Assembly: GCA_965651815.1 (NCBI GenBank) | Contig: CBFGTJ010000118.1 | Coordinates: 1-9,931, forward strand | DNA from: CBFGTJ01 sp965651815 | GTDB taxonomy: Bacteria > Actinomycetota > Acidimicrobiia > Acidimicrobiales > Microtrichaceae | Length of the DNA: 9,931 nt | Direction of reading: 5' to 3' | Shown here: one piece after another, positions 1 to 6,852 of the stretch | How positions within the stretch are numbered: position 1 is the stretch's first letter | Layout of the letters: each line of letters begins with the position of its first letter | Program-made: the position numbers and the translations under genes | The notes under the pieces: model-generated | What the model saw: only the letters and a program-made list of their open reading frames with translations | Database searches by the model: none | What the model was told of the DNA's origin: nothing

Positions 1-143
1 TAACTGGGGGGTCCCCCGGGTGGGGGCCGACCACCTACACTGGGGGGGGGGGTGGGGGGGTTGTGCCGCGGCCCACCCCCCCACGACGAGCCCAACCCTG
101 AGCGCGCCCGCCGGTGCGCACGAGTGGGGGGTCGACTCACCCG
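1..143. other. Non-coding leader with long G-tracts
   Basis: No convincing gene lies here. The TAA at 1-3 could be the stop of an upstream gene, but the frame cannot be verified. The stretch holds G-runs at 6-11, 18-20, 22-26, 42-52 and 54-60 and another at 126-131. The 42-60 block alone can supply four G-triplets separated by single bases, a potential G-quadruplex on the + strand. The 10-bp inverted repeat GTGGGGGGGT (52-61) and ACCCCCCCAC (75-84) can form a hairpin, and CCCCC (13-17) can pair with GGGGG (22-26). In Dpp-type operons a solute-binding-protein gene often sits directly upstream, and structured RNA between it and the permease genes is common, so attenuation or RNA stabilisation is possible (inference). 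I see no clear -10/-35 promoter. Confidence 0.5.
52..84 (+). repeat. 10-bp perfect inverted repeat (hairpin)
   Basis: Arms at 52-61 (GTGGGGGGGT) and 75-84 (ACCCCCCCAC) are exact reverse complements with a 13-base loop that itself contains the palindrome GCCGCGGC (65-72). No T-run follows, so it is not a classical terminator. It sits about 60 bases before the first permease gene and competes with G-quadruplex formation by the same G-run. Confidence 0.5.
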
Positions 144-1103
144 ATGAGGCAATACGTAGTCCGGCGCCTCCTGCTGGTGCCGGTCACGCTGTTCGTGATC
201 TCCGTGGCGGTCTTCGTCGTCCTCCGGGTGCTCCCGGGCGACGTGGCCCACGTGATCCTCGGCCAGGGGGGAGAGGGGCACTACACCGAGGAGGAGTACC
301 AGGCCCTCCGTGAGGAGATGGGCCTCGATCGCCCCCTCGTCGCCCAGTACGCCGACTGGGCGGGATCGATGCTGCGGCTCGACTTCGGCGAGTCCCTCAC
401 GACCGGCCGGCCGGTGATGGACGAGCTGAAGGCACGTGTGCCGGTCACGCTCGAGCTCGCGGTCGTGGCGTGGGTGCTGAGCGCCGTGGTGGGGGTCGTG
501 CTCGGCATCCTGATGGGGCTCTACCGGGACCGCTGGCCGGACTACCTGCTGCGCTTCTTCTCGATCGCCGGGCTCGCCGCACCCCCGTACTGGCTGGGGG
601 CGATGGCGCTGGCCTACCTCGCGATCAGGGTGGGCTGGAGCCCACCGATCGGCCGCGACCCCTTCGAGAGCTTCTCGACCAACACCCAGCTCGTCTTCAT
701 CCCCGCCGCGGTCATCGCCCTCTACTTCATGGGCCTGATCGCACGCATGACCCGCTCCGCGGTGATCGAGGTGCTGGGCGAGGACTACATGCGCACGGCG
801 AAGGCGAAGGGGCTCCCCAGGCTCCTCGCGATCCGCCGTCACGCGCTCAAGAACGCGCTCATCCCCGTGGTGACCGTCGGTGGCTACCAGTTCGGCAACC
901 TGCTGAGCGGCGCGCTGGTCATCGAGATCGTGTTCGCGCTCCCCGGCATGGGCCGGATGCTCTTCGACGGCGTGCAGACGCGGGACTACCCGCTCGTGCA
1001 GACGGCGGTCATCTTCTCCGCCCTCGTCTTCATGCTCTCCAACCTCGTCGTCGACCTCACGTACAGCTATCTGGATCCGCGGATCCGCTACCAGTCCAAG
1101 TAG
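144..1103 (+). CDS. Peptide/nickel-class ABC transporter permease, DppB type
   Basis: First membrane subunit of a Dpp/Opp-class ABC importer, 319 residues, the usual length for the family. It has the family's N-terminus: a short basic start, a first membrane helix at about residues 9-29, and LPGD at 30-33. Five further helices lie near 103-125, 134-160, 181-203, 237-265 and 285-308. The cytoplasmic coupling loop carries EDYMRTAKAKG at 213-223, the EAA-type motif that contacts the ATPases. ATG 144 was chosen because family members start just before the RR-hydrophobic segment; an in-frame GTG at 114 would add ten non-conserved residues. The only Shine-Dalgarno-like signal is the G-run at 126-131, so initiation may be weak or structure-dependent. 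The substrate cannot be read from a permease; this class carries peptides, nickel, sugars, haem and small organic acids. Confidence 0.93.
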   Translation: MRQYVVRRLLLVPVTLFVISVAVFVVLRVLPGDVAHVILGQGGEGHYTEEEYQALREEMGLDRPLVAQYADWAGSMLRLDFGESLTTGRPVMDELKARVPVTLELAVVAWVLSAVVGVVLGILMGLYRDRWPDYLLRFFSIAGLAAPPYWLGAMALAYLAIRVGWSPPIGRDPFESFSTNTQLVFIPAAVIALYFMGLIARMTRSAVIEVLGEDYMRTAKAKGLPRLLAIRRHALKNALIPVVTVGGYQFGNLLSGALVIEIVFALPGMGRMLFDGVQTRDYPLVQTAVIFSALVFMLSNLVVDLTYSYLDPRIRYQSK

Positions 1104-1133
1104 CCCTCGGTCCCTGGCGACCGAACGACCTCC

Positions 1134-1139
1134 AGGAGG
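1134..1139 (+). promoter_or_regulatory. Ribosome binding site for the DppC-type gene
   Basis: AGGAGG, a full Shine-Dalgarno match ten bases before GTG 1150. It supports this GTG start over the in-frame ATGs at 1180 and 1186. Confidence 0.8.
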
Positions 1140-1149
1140 AGGTGTTCTC

Positions 1150-2055
1150 GTGACAACGACCACGCCACCCGTCGAGGAGATGGTCATGGCCGGTCCGGTC
1201 AGCACCTCGGCGTCGTGGTGGAAGCGCGCCCTGCGCACCGCGCGTCGACAGCCGCTCGGGACGATCGGGCTGGTGCTGCTCGTGCTGCTCGTCCTCTCCG
1301 CGGTGTTCGCGCCGTCGATCGCGTCCTACGGACCGAACGAGATGCTCGACGCCGGCAACCTCGAGTCGCCGAGCTCGGAGTACCTGCTCGGCACCGACAA
1401 CCTCGGCCGCGACACGTTCTCCCGTGTGCTCCACGGGGGCCGCGTCTCGCTCATGGTGAGCATCGGTGCGGTGGCGCTCGCGACCGTGCTCGGCTCGGTC
1501 ATCGGGCTCGTGAGCGGCTACTTCATGGGCAAGACCGACATCGTCCTGCAGCGCGTGATGGACGCCATGATGTCGATCCCGACGCTGATCCTGGCGCTCG
1601 TGATGTCGATGTCGTTCGGACCGACCGTGCGCAGCCTGGTCCTCGCCATCGGGTTCGCGTTCACGCCACAGGTCCAGCGGGTCGTCCGCTCCGCGGTGAT
1701 CGCGGTGCGCAGCGCCCCGTTCGTCGAGGCGTCGCGCGCCGGCGGTGCACGGGCGATCCGCACCCTGGCGCTGCACGTGGCGCCGCAGGTCGTCGCACCG
1801 ACGCTCGTGATCGCGACCGCCCTCCTCGGCCAGGCGATCATCATCGAGTCCGCGATCAGCTTCGTCGGGGCCGGCCCGCCGCCGACCACCCCGACCTGGG
1901 GCGGCCTGCTCTCCGCAGGGTCGCTGTTCCACCCCTCCCGTTCGTTCTGGCTTCTGTTCTGGCCCGGCGTCGCGATCTCGTTGACGGTCTTCTCGTTCAA
2001 CATGCTCGGCGACGCCGTGCGGGACGTCCTCGACCCCCGGTTGAACCATGACTGA
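1150..2055 (+). CDS. Peptide/nickel-class ABC transporter permease, DppC type
   Basis: Second permease subunit, 301 residues, expected to pair with the DppB-type protein to form the translocation path in the cytoplasmic membrane. The N-terminal OppC-type segment has a basic stretch (25-33) and a first helix at about 37-55. LGTDNLGRD at 80-88 is the hallmark of DppC/OppC proteins. The EAA-type coupling loop is EASRAGGAR at 193-201. Near the C-terminus come the usual periplasmic-loop segment around ISFVGAG and a final helix, then DVLDPRL. Translation starts at GTG, 46 bases after the previous stop, behind a strong Shine-Dalgarno site. Its last eight bases overlap the next gene, which indicates translational coupling within one operon. 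Confidence 0.93.
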   Translation: MTTTTPPVEEMVMAGPVSTSASWWKRALRTARRQPLGTIGLVLLVLLVLSAVFAPSIASYGPNEMLDAGNLESPSSEYLLGTDNLGRDTFSRVLHGGRVSLMVSIGAVALATVLGSVIGLVSGYFMGKTDIVLQRVMDAMMSIPTLILALVMSMSFGPTVRSLVLAIGFAFTPQVQRVVRSAVIAVRSAPFVEASRAGGARAIRTLALHVAPQVVAPTLVIATALLGQAIIIESAISFVGAGPPPTTPTWGGLLSAGSLFHPSRSFWLLFWPGVAISLTVFSFNMLGDAVRDVLDPRLNHD

Positions 2056-3085
2056 CCACAGCACGCTCGTCGGAGCCGCAGCAGCGCCGGCCGCCACCGC
2101 GCCGGCGCCAGGGGATCCGGTCCTGGAGATCCGTGACCTGCAGGCCGAGTTCCGGGGTCGCCACGGGACGGTCAAGGCCGTCAACGGCGTGTCGTACTCC
2201 GTCGCCGCCGGCGAGACCCTGGCCGTGGTCGGCGAGTCGGGGTGCGGCAAGAGCGCCACCGCGATGTCGGCGCTGCGGGTGCTGCCCGATCGCATCGGCC
2301 GGGTCACCGGCGGACAGGTCGTCTTCTGCGGCGAGGACCTCCTCGAGAAGTCCGAGAAGGAGATGACCCAGATCCGGGGCCGCGACATCGGGATGATCTT
2401 CCAGGAGCCGATGACGTCGCTGAACCCGGTGCTGACCATCGGCCGCCAGCTCACCGAGACGATGGAGATCCACCTCGGCATCGACCGCAAGGAAGCCGAG
2501 CGGCGCGCCGTCGACCTCCTCAAGAAGGTCCGCATCGCGGATGCGGAACGCCGGCTCGGCGAGTACCCGCACCAGCTGAGCGGCGGCATGCGCCAGCGCG
2601 TGATGCTCGCCATGGCGACTGCGTGCGAGCCGAAGCTGCTCATCGCGGACGAGCCGACCACGGCGCTCGACGTGACCGTGCAGGCCCAGATCCTCGACAT
2701 GCTCAAGTCGCTGTCGGTGGAGCGCGGGATCGCGACGATCCTCATCACGCACAACCTCGGGCTGGTCGCCCGCTACGCCGATCGGGTCGTCGTGATGTAC
2801 GCCGGCCGCGTCGTCGAGAGCGGCACCACGCTCGAGATCTTCCAGCGCCCCCGCCACCCGTACACCAAGGCCCTGCTGCGGTCGATGCCCCGGCTCGACC
2901 AGGAGCAGGAGAAGCTCGAGGGCATCGGCGGGCAGCCGCCGAACCTGTCCGAGCTGCCCACGGGGTGCCCGTTCCGCCCCCGCTGTCCCATGGCAGTCGA
3001 ACAGTGCGCGGTGGAGATGCCCCCGCTCGAGGAGTCGGGCGGCCACTCCGCCGCGTGCTGGCGATCCGACGAGGTGAGCCCATGA
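2048..3085 (+). CDS. Peptide/nickel-class ABC transporter ATPase, DppD type
   Basis: First of two ATP-hydrolysing subunits, 345 residues. The nucleotide-binding domain is intact: Walker A GESGCGKS at 62-69, Q-loop Gln119 in QEP, signature LSGGMRQR at 177-184, Walker B with Asp201-Glu202 in ADEPT, and H-loop His235. Beyond it lies the C-terminal oligopeptide-transporter extension with Cys307, Cys313, Cys320 and Cys337. Solved Dpp/Opp transporters carry an iron-sulfur cluster at such a cysteine set (family knowledge), so one is likely here (inference). ATG 2048 lies inside the end of the DppC-type gene with no strong ribosome site of its own, so coupling to upstream translation is likely. The stop overlaps the next start by four bases (ATGA). 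Confidence 0.94.
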   Translation: MTDHSTLVGAAAAPAATAPAPGDPVLEIRDLQAEFRGRHGTVKAVNGVSYSVAAGETLAVVGESGCGKSATAMSALRVLPDRIGRVTGGQVVFCGEDLLEKSEKEMTQIRGRDIGMIFQEPMTSLNPVLTIGRQLTETMEIHLGIDRKEAERRAVDLLKKVRIADAERRLGEYPHQLSGGMRQRVMLAMATACEPKLLIADEPTTALDVTVQAQILDMLKSLSVERGIATILITHNLGLVARYADRVVVMYAGRVVESGTTLEIFQRPRHPYTKALLRSMPRLDQEQEKLEGIGGQPPNLSELPTGCPFRPRCPMAVEQCAVEMPPLEESGGHSAACWRSDEVSP

Positions 3086-4170
3086 CCGTCGCACCGACCC
3101 AGGACCGGGTCGAGCGCCCGCCGACGACGCAGCTGATCGAGGTGCGGGGGCTCGTCAAGGAGTTCGAGGTCGGCCCGTCCGGCTTCTTCGGGAAGCAGGT
3201 CACGCGCCGGCTCCGCGCCGTCGACTCGGTCGACCTCGCGATCGCCGAGGGCGAGACGGTCGCGCTCGTGGGCGAGTCGGGGTGCGGCAAGAGCACGCTC
3301 GGCCGCTGCATCGCCCGCCTCGAGACCCCCACCGCGGGCCAGATCATGTTCGAGGGCCAGGACCTCGCGACCCTCAAGGGGGCGGCGCTGCGCCGCACCC
3401 GGCGCCACATCCAGGTCATCTTCCAGGACCCCAGCAGCTCGCTGACCCCCCGGATGACCGTGCGCCGCCTCATCGAGGAGCCGCTGCGCATCCACGGGCT
3501 CGCGAGGACCAAGCGCGAGCGCGACGAGCGCGTGAAGGAGCTGCTCGATTCGGTCGGGCTGCTCCCGAACATGGCGGACCGCTACCCGCACGAGTTCAGC
3601 GGCGGCCAGCGCCAGCGCGTCGCGATCGCTCGGGCGCTCGCGTACGAGCCCCGCTTCATCGTCTGCGACGAGGCGGTCTCCGCCCTGGACGTGTCGATCC
3701 AGGTGCAGATCCTCAACCTGCTCAAGGAGCTGCAGGAGCGCTTCGACCTGACCTACCTGTTCATCACCCACGACCTCGCGTCGGCCAGGTTCCTCGCCGA
3801 CCGGGTCGCGGTGATGTACCTCGGCCAGGTGGTGGAGCTGGCGTCGGCCGCCGAGCTGTTCGCCCAGCCGGCGCACCCGTACACCGAGGCACTCATCTCG
3901 GCCGTGCCGGTGCCCGACCCGCTGGCGGAGGCAGAGCGGCTGCACGTCCACCTCGAGGGCGAGCCGGCCAGCCCGCTCAACAAGCCCTCGGGCTGCGTCT
4001 TCCACCCCCGCTGCGCCTACGCCGTCGACTCGTGCCGCACCGACCGGCCCGAGCGCGAGGTGCTGCTGGGCACCCGGGAGGTGGCGTGCCACCTCCCGCT
4101 CACCAGCGAGGACGCCGCGGTCCAGGTGGCATCCGGAACCCGAACCGACGTGAAGGAGAAGAGCTCGTGA
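3082..4170 (+). CDS. Peptide/nickel-class ABC transporter ATPase, DppF type
   Basis: Second ATPase subunit, 362 residues, forming a heterodimer with the DppD-type protein under the two permeases. The domain is intact: Walker A GESGCGKST at 64-72, Q-loop Gln115 (QDP), signature FSGGQRQR at 172-179, Walker B Asp196-Glu197 in CDEAVSALD, and H-loop His230. The C-terminal extension has Cys305, Cys311, Cys318 and Cys336, the same spacing as in the partner, so both subunits may hold an iron-sulfur cluster. ATG 3082 is fixed by the ATGA overlap with the preceding stop. The reading frame is open far upstream, but that is the shadow of the DppD-type gene. About 20 unconserved residues at the C-terminus carry the ribosome site of the next gene, which starts within this stop codon (GTGA). 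Confidence 0.94.
   Translation: MTVAPTQDRVERPPTTQLIEVRGLVKEFEVGPSGFFGKQVTRRLRAVDSVDLAIAEGETVALVGESGCGKSTLGRCIARLETPTAGQIMFEGQDLATLKGAALRRTRRHIQVIFQDPSSSLTPRMTVRRLIEEPLRIHGLARTKRERDERVKELLDSVGLLPNMADRYPHEFSGGQRQRVAIARALAYEPRFIVCDEAVSALDVSIQVQILNLLKELQERFDLTYLFITHDLASARFLADRVAVMYLGQVVELASAAELFAQPAHPYTEALISAVPVPDPLAEAERLHVHLEGEPASPLNKPSGCVFHPRCAYAVDSCRTDRPEREVLLGTREVACHLPLTSEDAAVQVASGTRTDVKEKSS
4153..4158 (+). promoter_or_regulatory. Ribosome binding site for the alpha/beta hydrolase
   Basis: AAGGAG, eight bases before GTG 4167 and inside the end of the DppF-type gene. It decides the GTG start and shows that the hydrolase belongs to the transporter operon. Confidence 0.8.
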
Positions 4171-5054
4171 ACCCCGAACTCGCAGTGGAGCACCCGAAGT
4201 CGGAGCTCCGCGACGTCAACGGCATCCGGATGAACGTGGTCGACATCGGCTCCGGCCAGCCCATCCTGTTCATCCACGGCGCCGGCCCCGGCACGAACGC
4301 GTCCTACTCCTTCGGGACCGTGCTCGACGACCTCGCCCAGCGCTACCGGGTCATCGCGGCCGACATGCCGGGCTACGGGAAGTCCGGCGACATGGTCGGC
4401 GACGACGTGCCGGCCAACGTCGCGAAGTACTGCCTCGCGCTGCTGGACGACCTGGGCGTCGACCGGGCGATCATCGTCGGGCACTCCCGCGGCGGGCGCA
4501 TCGCCACGGAGCTGACCTTCGCGGCGCCCGAGCGCGTCGACCTGCTCTTCGTCGTCGGCAGCGGGTCCGTCTCACCCGACGGGCACAAGTCGATGGACGG
4601 CGAGTGGACCGCGGCCGCCAAGCGGGTCGTGGAGTTCGGCTCCGACGGCAAGAGCGACTTCGAGTCGTTCAAGGCCGCCCGCGTCGGGTCGGTGCTGGAC
4701 CCCGAGGTCCTCGGCGACGAGTTCCTGCGCGCCTCGTACGACTTCCTCGTCGAGTCGGGGAACCTCGAGCGGTACGTGGCGCAGATGAAGGCCAACGACT
4801 CGCTGAACTTCTACCACCGCGCCGACGGGGAGGCGTTCCGCACCAAGCTGCGCTCGATCTCGGTGCCGATGTGCCTCCTGCACGGGCGGGAGGACGCGAT
4901 CGCGCCGTACGAGCGGAGCCTCGCGCTGATCGAGCTGGTCCCGACCGTCGAGTACCACCTGATCCCCAACTGCGGGCACAGCCCGATCCTCGAGTACCCC
5001 GAGATCTTCACCACGCTGCTCGACGACGCCGTCCGCCGGCGCGTCGGCCGCTGA
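4167..5054 (+). CDS. Alpha/beta hydrolase, related to meta-cleavage-product hydrolases
   Basis: Cytoplasmic alpha/beta-fold hydrolase of 295 residues with no signal peptide. HGAGPG at 37-42 forms the oxyanion-hole loop; the HGxGPG form is typical of MhpC/BphD/DmpD-like C-C hydrolases. The nucleophile is Ser107 in GHSRGG, the acid is Asp243 in HGREDAIAP, and the base is His271 in NCGHSP, so the triad is complete. Two differences argue against a standard ring-cleavage hydrolase: the elbow is GHS where those enzymes usually have GNS, and the residue after the catalytic His is Ser where they usually have Trp. It may therefore cleave an ester, lactone or another C-C bond (inference). The GTG start overlaps the stop of the ABC ATPase, so product and importer are made together; the imported compound or a breakdown product is the obvious candidate substrate. 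Confidence 0.85.
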   Translation: MNPELAVEHPKSELRDVNGIRMNVVDIGSGQPILFIHGAGPGTNASYSFGTVLDDLAQRYRVIAADMPGYGKSGDMVGDDVPANVAKYCLALLDDLGVDRAIIVGHSRGGRIATELTFAAPERVDLLFVVGSGSVSPDGHKSMDGEWTAAAKRVVEFGSDGKSDFESFKAARVGSVLDPEVLGDEFLRASYDFLVESGNLERYVAQMKANDSLNFYHRADGEAFRTKLRSISVPMCLLHGREDAIAPYERSLALIELVPTVEYHLIPNCGHSPILEYPEIFTTLLDDAVRRRVGR

Positions 5055-5058
5055 GCAC

Positions 5059-5063
5059 AGGAG
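5059..5063 (+). promoter_or_regulatory. Ribosome binding site supporting a TTG start
   Basis: AGGAG seven bases before TTG 5071. No ATG or GTG lies at suitable spacing, so this site decides the rare TTG start of the AhpD-like gene. Confidence 0.7.
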
Positions 5064-5070
5064 CGAACAG

Positions 5071-5949
5071 TTGTCTCTGGCCTCTCACCAACGGATCCAG
5101 GCGAGCTTCCTCGGCGAGGACGACTTCTCCGAGGAGGAGATCGACTCGATCGTGCAGTGGTACGCCGACGCGCACGGGCAGGGCGACCTCTCGCTCGTGC
5201 CGTTCATGTCGATCTGGCTCGACCACGACCACCGCGTCCTCAAGGGCTTCCGCCGGTGGATCGAGTCGGCGGCCCGCGAGGGCCTGCCGGGGACGGTCGG
5301 GTCGCTGAGCCACCTGCACTACTACATCGTCACCGGGTTCCCCCAGGGCGCCCTCTACGAGGCGGTGCTGGCGCGCCGGCTCGGCGTGCCCAAGCGGCTC
5401 GTGCTCGACACGATCGCCCACGGCTTCCTCCAGTCGGGCCCGGTGGGCCTCACCCCGCCGGCGGACGCGCTGCGCGAGTTCCTGCGAGCGTGGCGGACCG
5501 ACGAGTCGAAGGAGGACCTGTGGCCCGAGGGGTGGGCCGCGGACCCCGCCGCGTTCGACCCGGGCCTCGACTTCCAGACCAAGGGGCTCACCGACGACGA
5601 GATCGACGCGCTGCGCGCCTGGTACGAGAAGTACCAGGGCGAGGTGCCCCGGTACGTCGACTTCATGGCCCGGGAGAGCCCCGAGGGGCTCAAGTCGTAC
5701 TGGGTCCGCTACGAGTACGCCTCCCGGCGCCTCCCCGCGCAGGCCGTGCCGTTGTTCGCGTTCCACGCCGCGGCGAACCTCGGCCGGGTCGACCCGATGC
5801 GGCGCGCCGCGCACCACGCCCGCGCCCTCGGCGTCACCCGCACCCAGATCATGCTGATGGTCACCCGGGCGTTCGTGTACGCGAGCGACCACTCCATGAG
5901 CCACGTGGCCGAGGTCATGGAGCCGCTGCTCGAGGACTGGCCCGCCTGA
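5071..5949 (+). CDS. Cysteine-free, internally duplicated AhpD/carboxymuconolactone-decarboxylase-like protein
   Basis: A 292-residue, probably all-helical, soluble protein made of two related halves. Residues 22-46 (EEIDSIVQWY onward, ending PFM) align with 176-199 (DEIDALRAWY, ending DFM), and the segments after LGV at 104-106 and 253-255 also match in pattern. The LGV-x-(R/K)-type turn followed by a helix resembles the core of the AhpD/carboxymuconolactone decarboxylase fold; residues 247-260, with His248 and His249, resemble its conserved His-Ala-LGV region. There is no cysteine anywhere, so the CxxC redox chemistry of AhpD is impossible. A decarboxylase, isomerase or purely structural role remains open. 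The gene follows the hydrolase by 16 bases with a TTG start and ends the operon. The family call is from pattern recognition only; the coding call is firm. Confidence 0.7.
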   Translation: MSLASHQRIQASFLGEDDFSEEEIDSIVQWYADAHGQGDLSLVPFMSIWLDHDHRVLKGFRRWIESAAREGLPGTVGSLSHLHYYIVTGFPQGALYEAVLARRLGVPKRLVLDTIAHGFLQSGPVGLTPPADALREFLRAWRTDESKEDLWPEGWAADPAAFDPGLDFQTKGLTDDEIDALRAWYEKYQGEVPRYVDFMARESPEGLKSYWVRYEYASRRLPAQAVPLFAFHAAANLGRVDPMRRAAHHARALGVTRTQIMLMVTRAFVYASDHSMSHVAEVMEPLLEDWPA

Positions 5950-5987
5950 GCCGACGGCGTCCGGCACAGGCCGCCGACGACGCGGAG

Positions 5988-6017
5988 GGAGGCCCGGGTC
6001 CCGTGACCCGGGCCTCC
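5988..6017 (+). terminator. Strong hairpin, probable terminator of the transporter-hydrolase operon
   Basis: A perfect 13-bp stem, GGAGGCCCGGGTC (5988-6000) with GACCCGGGCCTCC (6005-6017), closed by a four-base loop CCGT, begins 38 bases after the last stop codon. No T-run follows, which is common for terminators in high-GC actinobacteria. The position and strength suggest the end of the transporter-hydrolase transcript. The stem is self-complementary, so it would also act on transcripts from the other strand. Confidence 0.7.
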
Positions 6018-6068
6018 TCGTCCCCGGACGGCTTCGACGGCCACCGCCCCCCCCGATCGACCGCCTCT

Positions 6069-6116
6069 CCGATGGGCCGCTGAGCTGATGGCCACCGAAC
6101 CGATGGGCCGCTGAGC
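6069..6116. repeat. 17-bp direct repeat, imperfect 31-bp tandem duplication
   Basis: CCGATGGGCCGCTGAGC occurs at 6069-6085 and again at 6100-6116. The bases after each copy are also alike (TGATGGCCACCG and GATGGTCACC), so the unit is about 31 bases with small differences. The second copy runs into the start codon of the TauE-type gene, and the first creates an eight-codon decoy frame (ATG 6088 to TGA 6112) in the same frame as that gene. Confidence 0.75.
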
Positions 6117-6117
6117 G

Positions 6118-6849
6118 ATGGTCACCACCGTGGCGCTCACCGCCTTCGCCACCTCCGCCTTCACCGCCCTGGTCGGCTTCGGCGGTGGCTTCCTCATGCT
6201 GGCGGTGCTGCTGCTGGTCCTCGACCCCGTCGCGGCGCTGGCGATCCACTCCCTCACCCAGTTGGTGGCGAGCCTGCTGCGGCTGTGGGTGTGGCGGAAG
6301 GACGTCGACCGCGGCATCGTCCTGTGGTCGAGCGTGCTGCTCGTGCCCGGGAGCGCGCTCGCGCTGCCGCTGCTGGTGCGAGCACCGGCGCCCGCCCTCC
6401 AGGCCGGGATCGGGCTGACCGCCCTCCTCGCCACGTGGGCACCCGAGCGCAGGGACCGCGGGGCGCGGGTGCTGGAGCCGAAGGGCTGGGTGGCGCTCGG
6501 CGGGGTGTTCGCGGTCCTCAACACGCTCGTGGGCGCGTCCGGGATCCTGATGATCCCGTGGCTCAAGGCGAGCCTGCCCGACCGCCGCGCCTTCGTGGGG
6601 ACCTTCGCGGCGACCCAGGTCGCCGCGTACCTGGTGAAGTCGGCGATGTTCGGCGCGACCGGGCTGTTCGAGGGGGCGGGGGGCGGCTTGGCCACGCTCG
6701 CCGTCGCTGCGAGCATCCTCGGCAGCATGGCGGGCAGCGTCGGGCTCAACCGGCTGAGCGACGCGAACCACCGGCGGCTCGGCCTCGTCACCGTGACGCT
6801 GGCCGGCATCTACCTGATGGGCGACGCGACCACCGACTGGTTGGCGTGA
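6118..6849 (+). CDS. TauE/SafE-family membrane permease
   Basis: A 243-residue integral membrane protein, nearly all hydrophobic, with about seven to eight helices. It shows the family's two-fold internal symmetry: glycine-rich VGFGGGFLM at 19-27 in the first half and VGASGILMIPWL at 138-149 in the second. The family carries sulfite, sulfoacetate, taurine-related and other organic anions; the substrate of this member cannot be deduced. ATG 6118 follows an in-frame stop at 6112-6114 and starts directly in a hydrophobic segment. No clear ribosome binding site is visible, so expression may be weak. The gene stands apart from its neighbours: a hairpin precedes it and a promoter follows. Export of an acidic product of the flanking pathways is possible but is inference. 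An alternative is a transporter unrelated to the pathway. Confidence 0.87.
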   Translation: MVTTVALTAFATSAFTALVGFGGGFLMLAVLLLVLDPVAALAIHSLTQLVASLLRLWVWRKDVDRGIVLWSSVLLVPGSALALPLLVRAPAPALQAGIGLTALLATWAPERRDRGARVLEPKGWVALGGVFAVLNTLVGASGILMIPWLKASLPDRRAFVGTFAATQVAAYLVKSAMFGATGLFEGAGGGLATLAVAASILGSMAGSVGLNRLSDANHRRLGLVTVTLAGIYLMGDATTDWLA

Positions 6850-6852
6850 GGC

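Noticed and set aside
114..121. Palindrome GTGCGCAC before the first permease, compared with the operator at 6862-6876
   Set aside because: It shares only the outer GTGC/GCAC bases and lacks the five-base spacer, so it is not convincing as the same site.
20..313. A 97-codon + strand frame at the window start
   Set aside because: Its composition reflects G- and C-runs, and it overlaps the permease gene in another frame.
1107..1124. Small inverted repeat TCGGT...ACCGA between the two permease genes
   Set aside because: Five-base arms with an eight-base loop are expected by chance in this composition, and it lies inside an operon with a strong downstream ribosome site.
1057..2754. A 565-codon open frame on the - strand
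   Set aside because: It is antisense to the DppC- and DppD-type genes, with repetitive Arg/Asp/His-rich translation and no recognisable motif.
2242..3081. N-terminal extension of the DppF-type ATPase
   Set aside because: The frame is open upstream, but this part overlaps the DppD-type gene out of frame and has low-complexity composition; the ATGA overlap at 3082 gives a normal-length protein.
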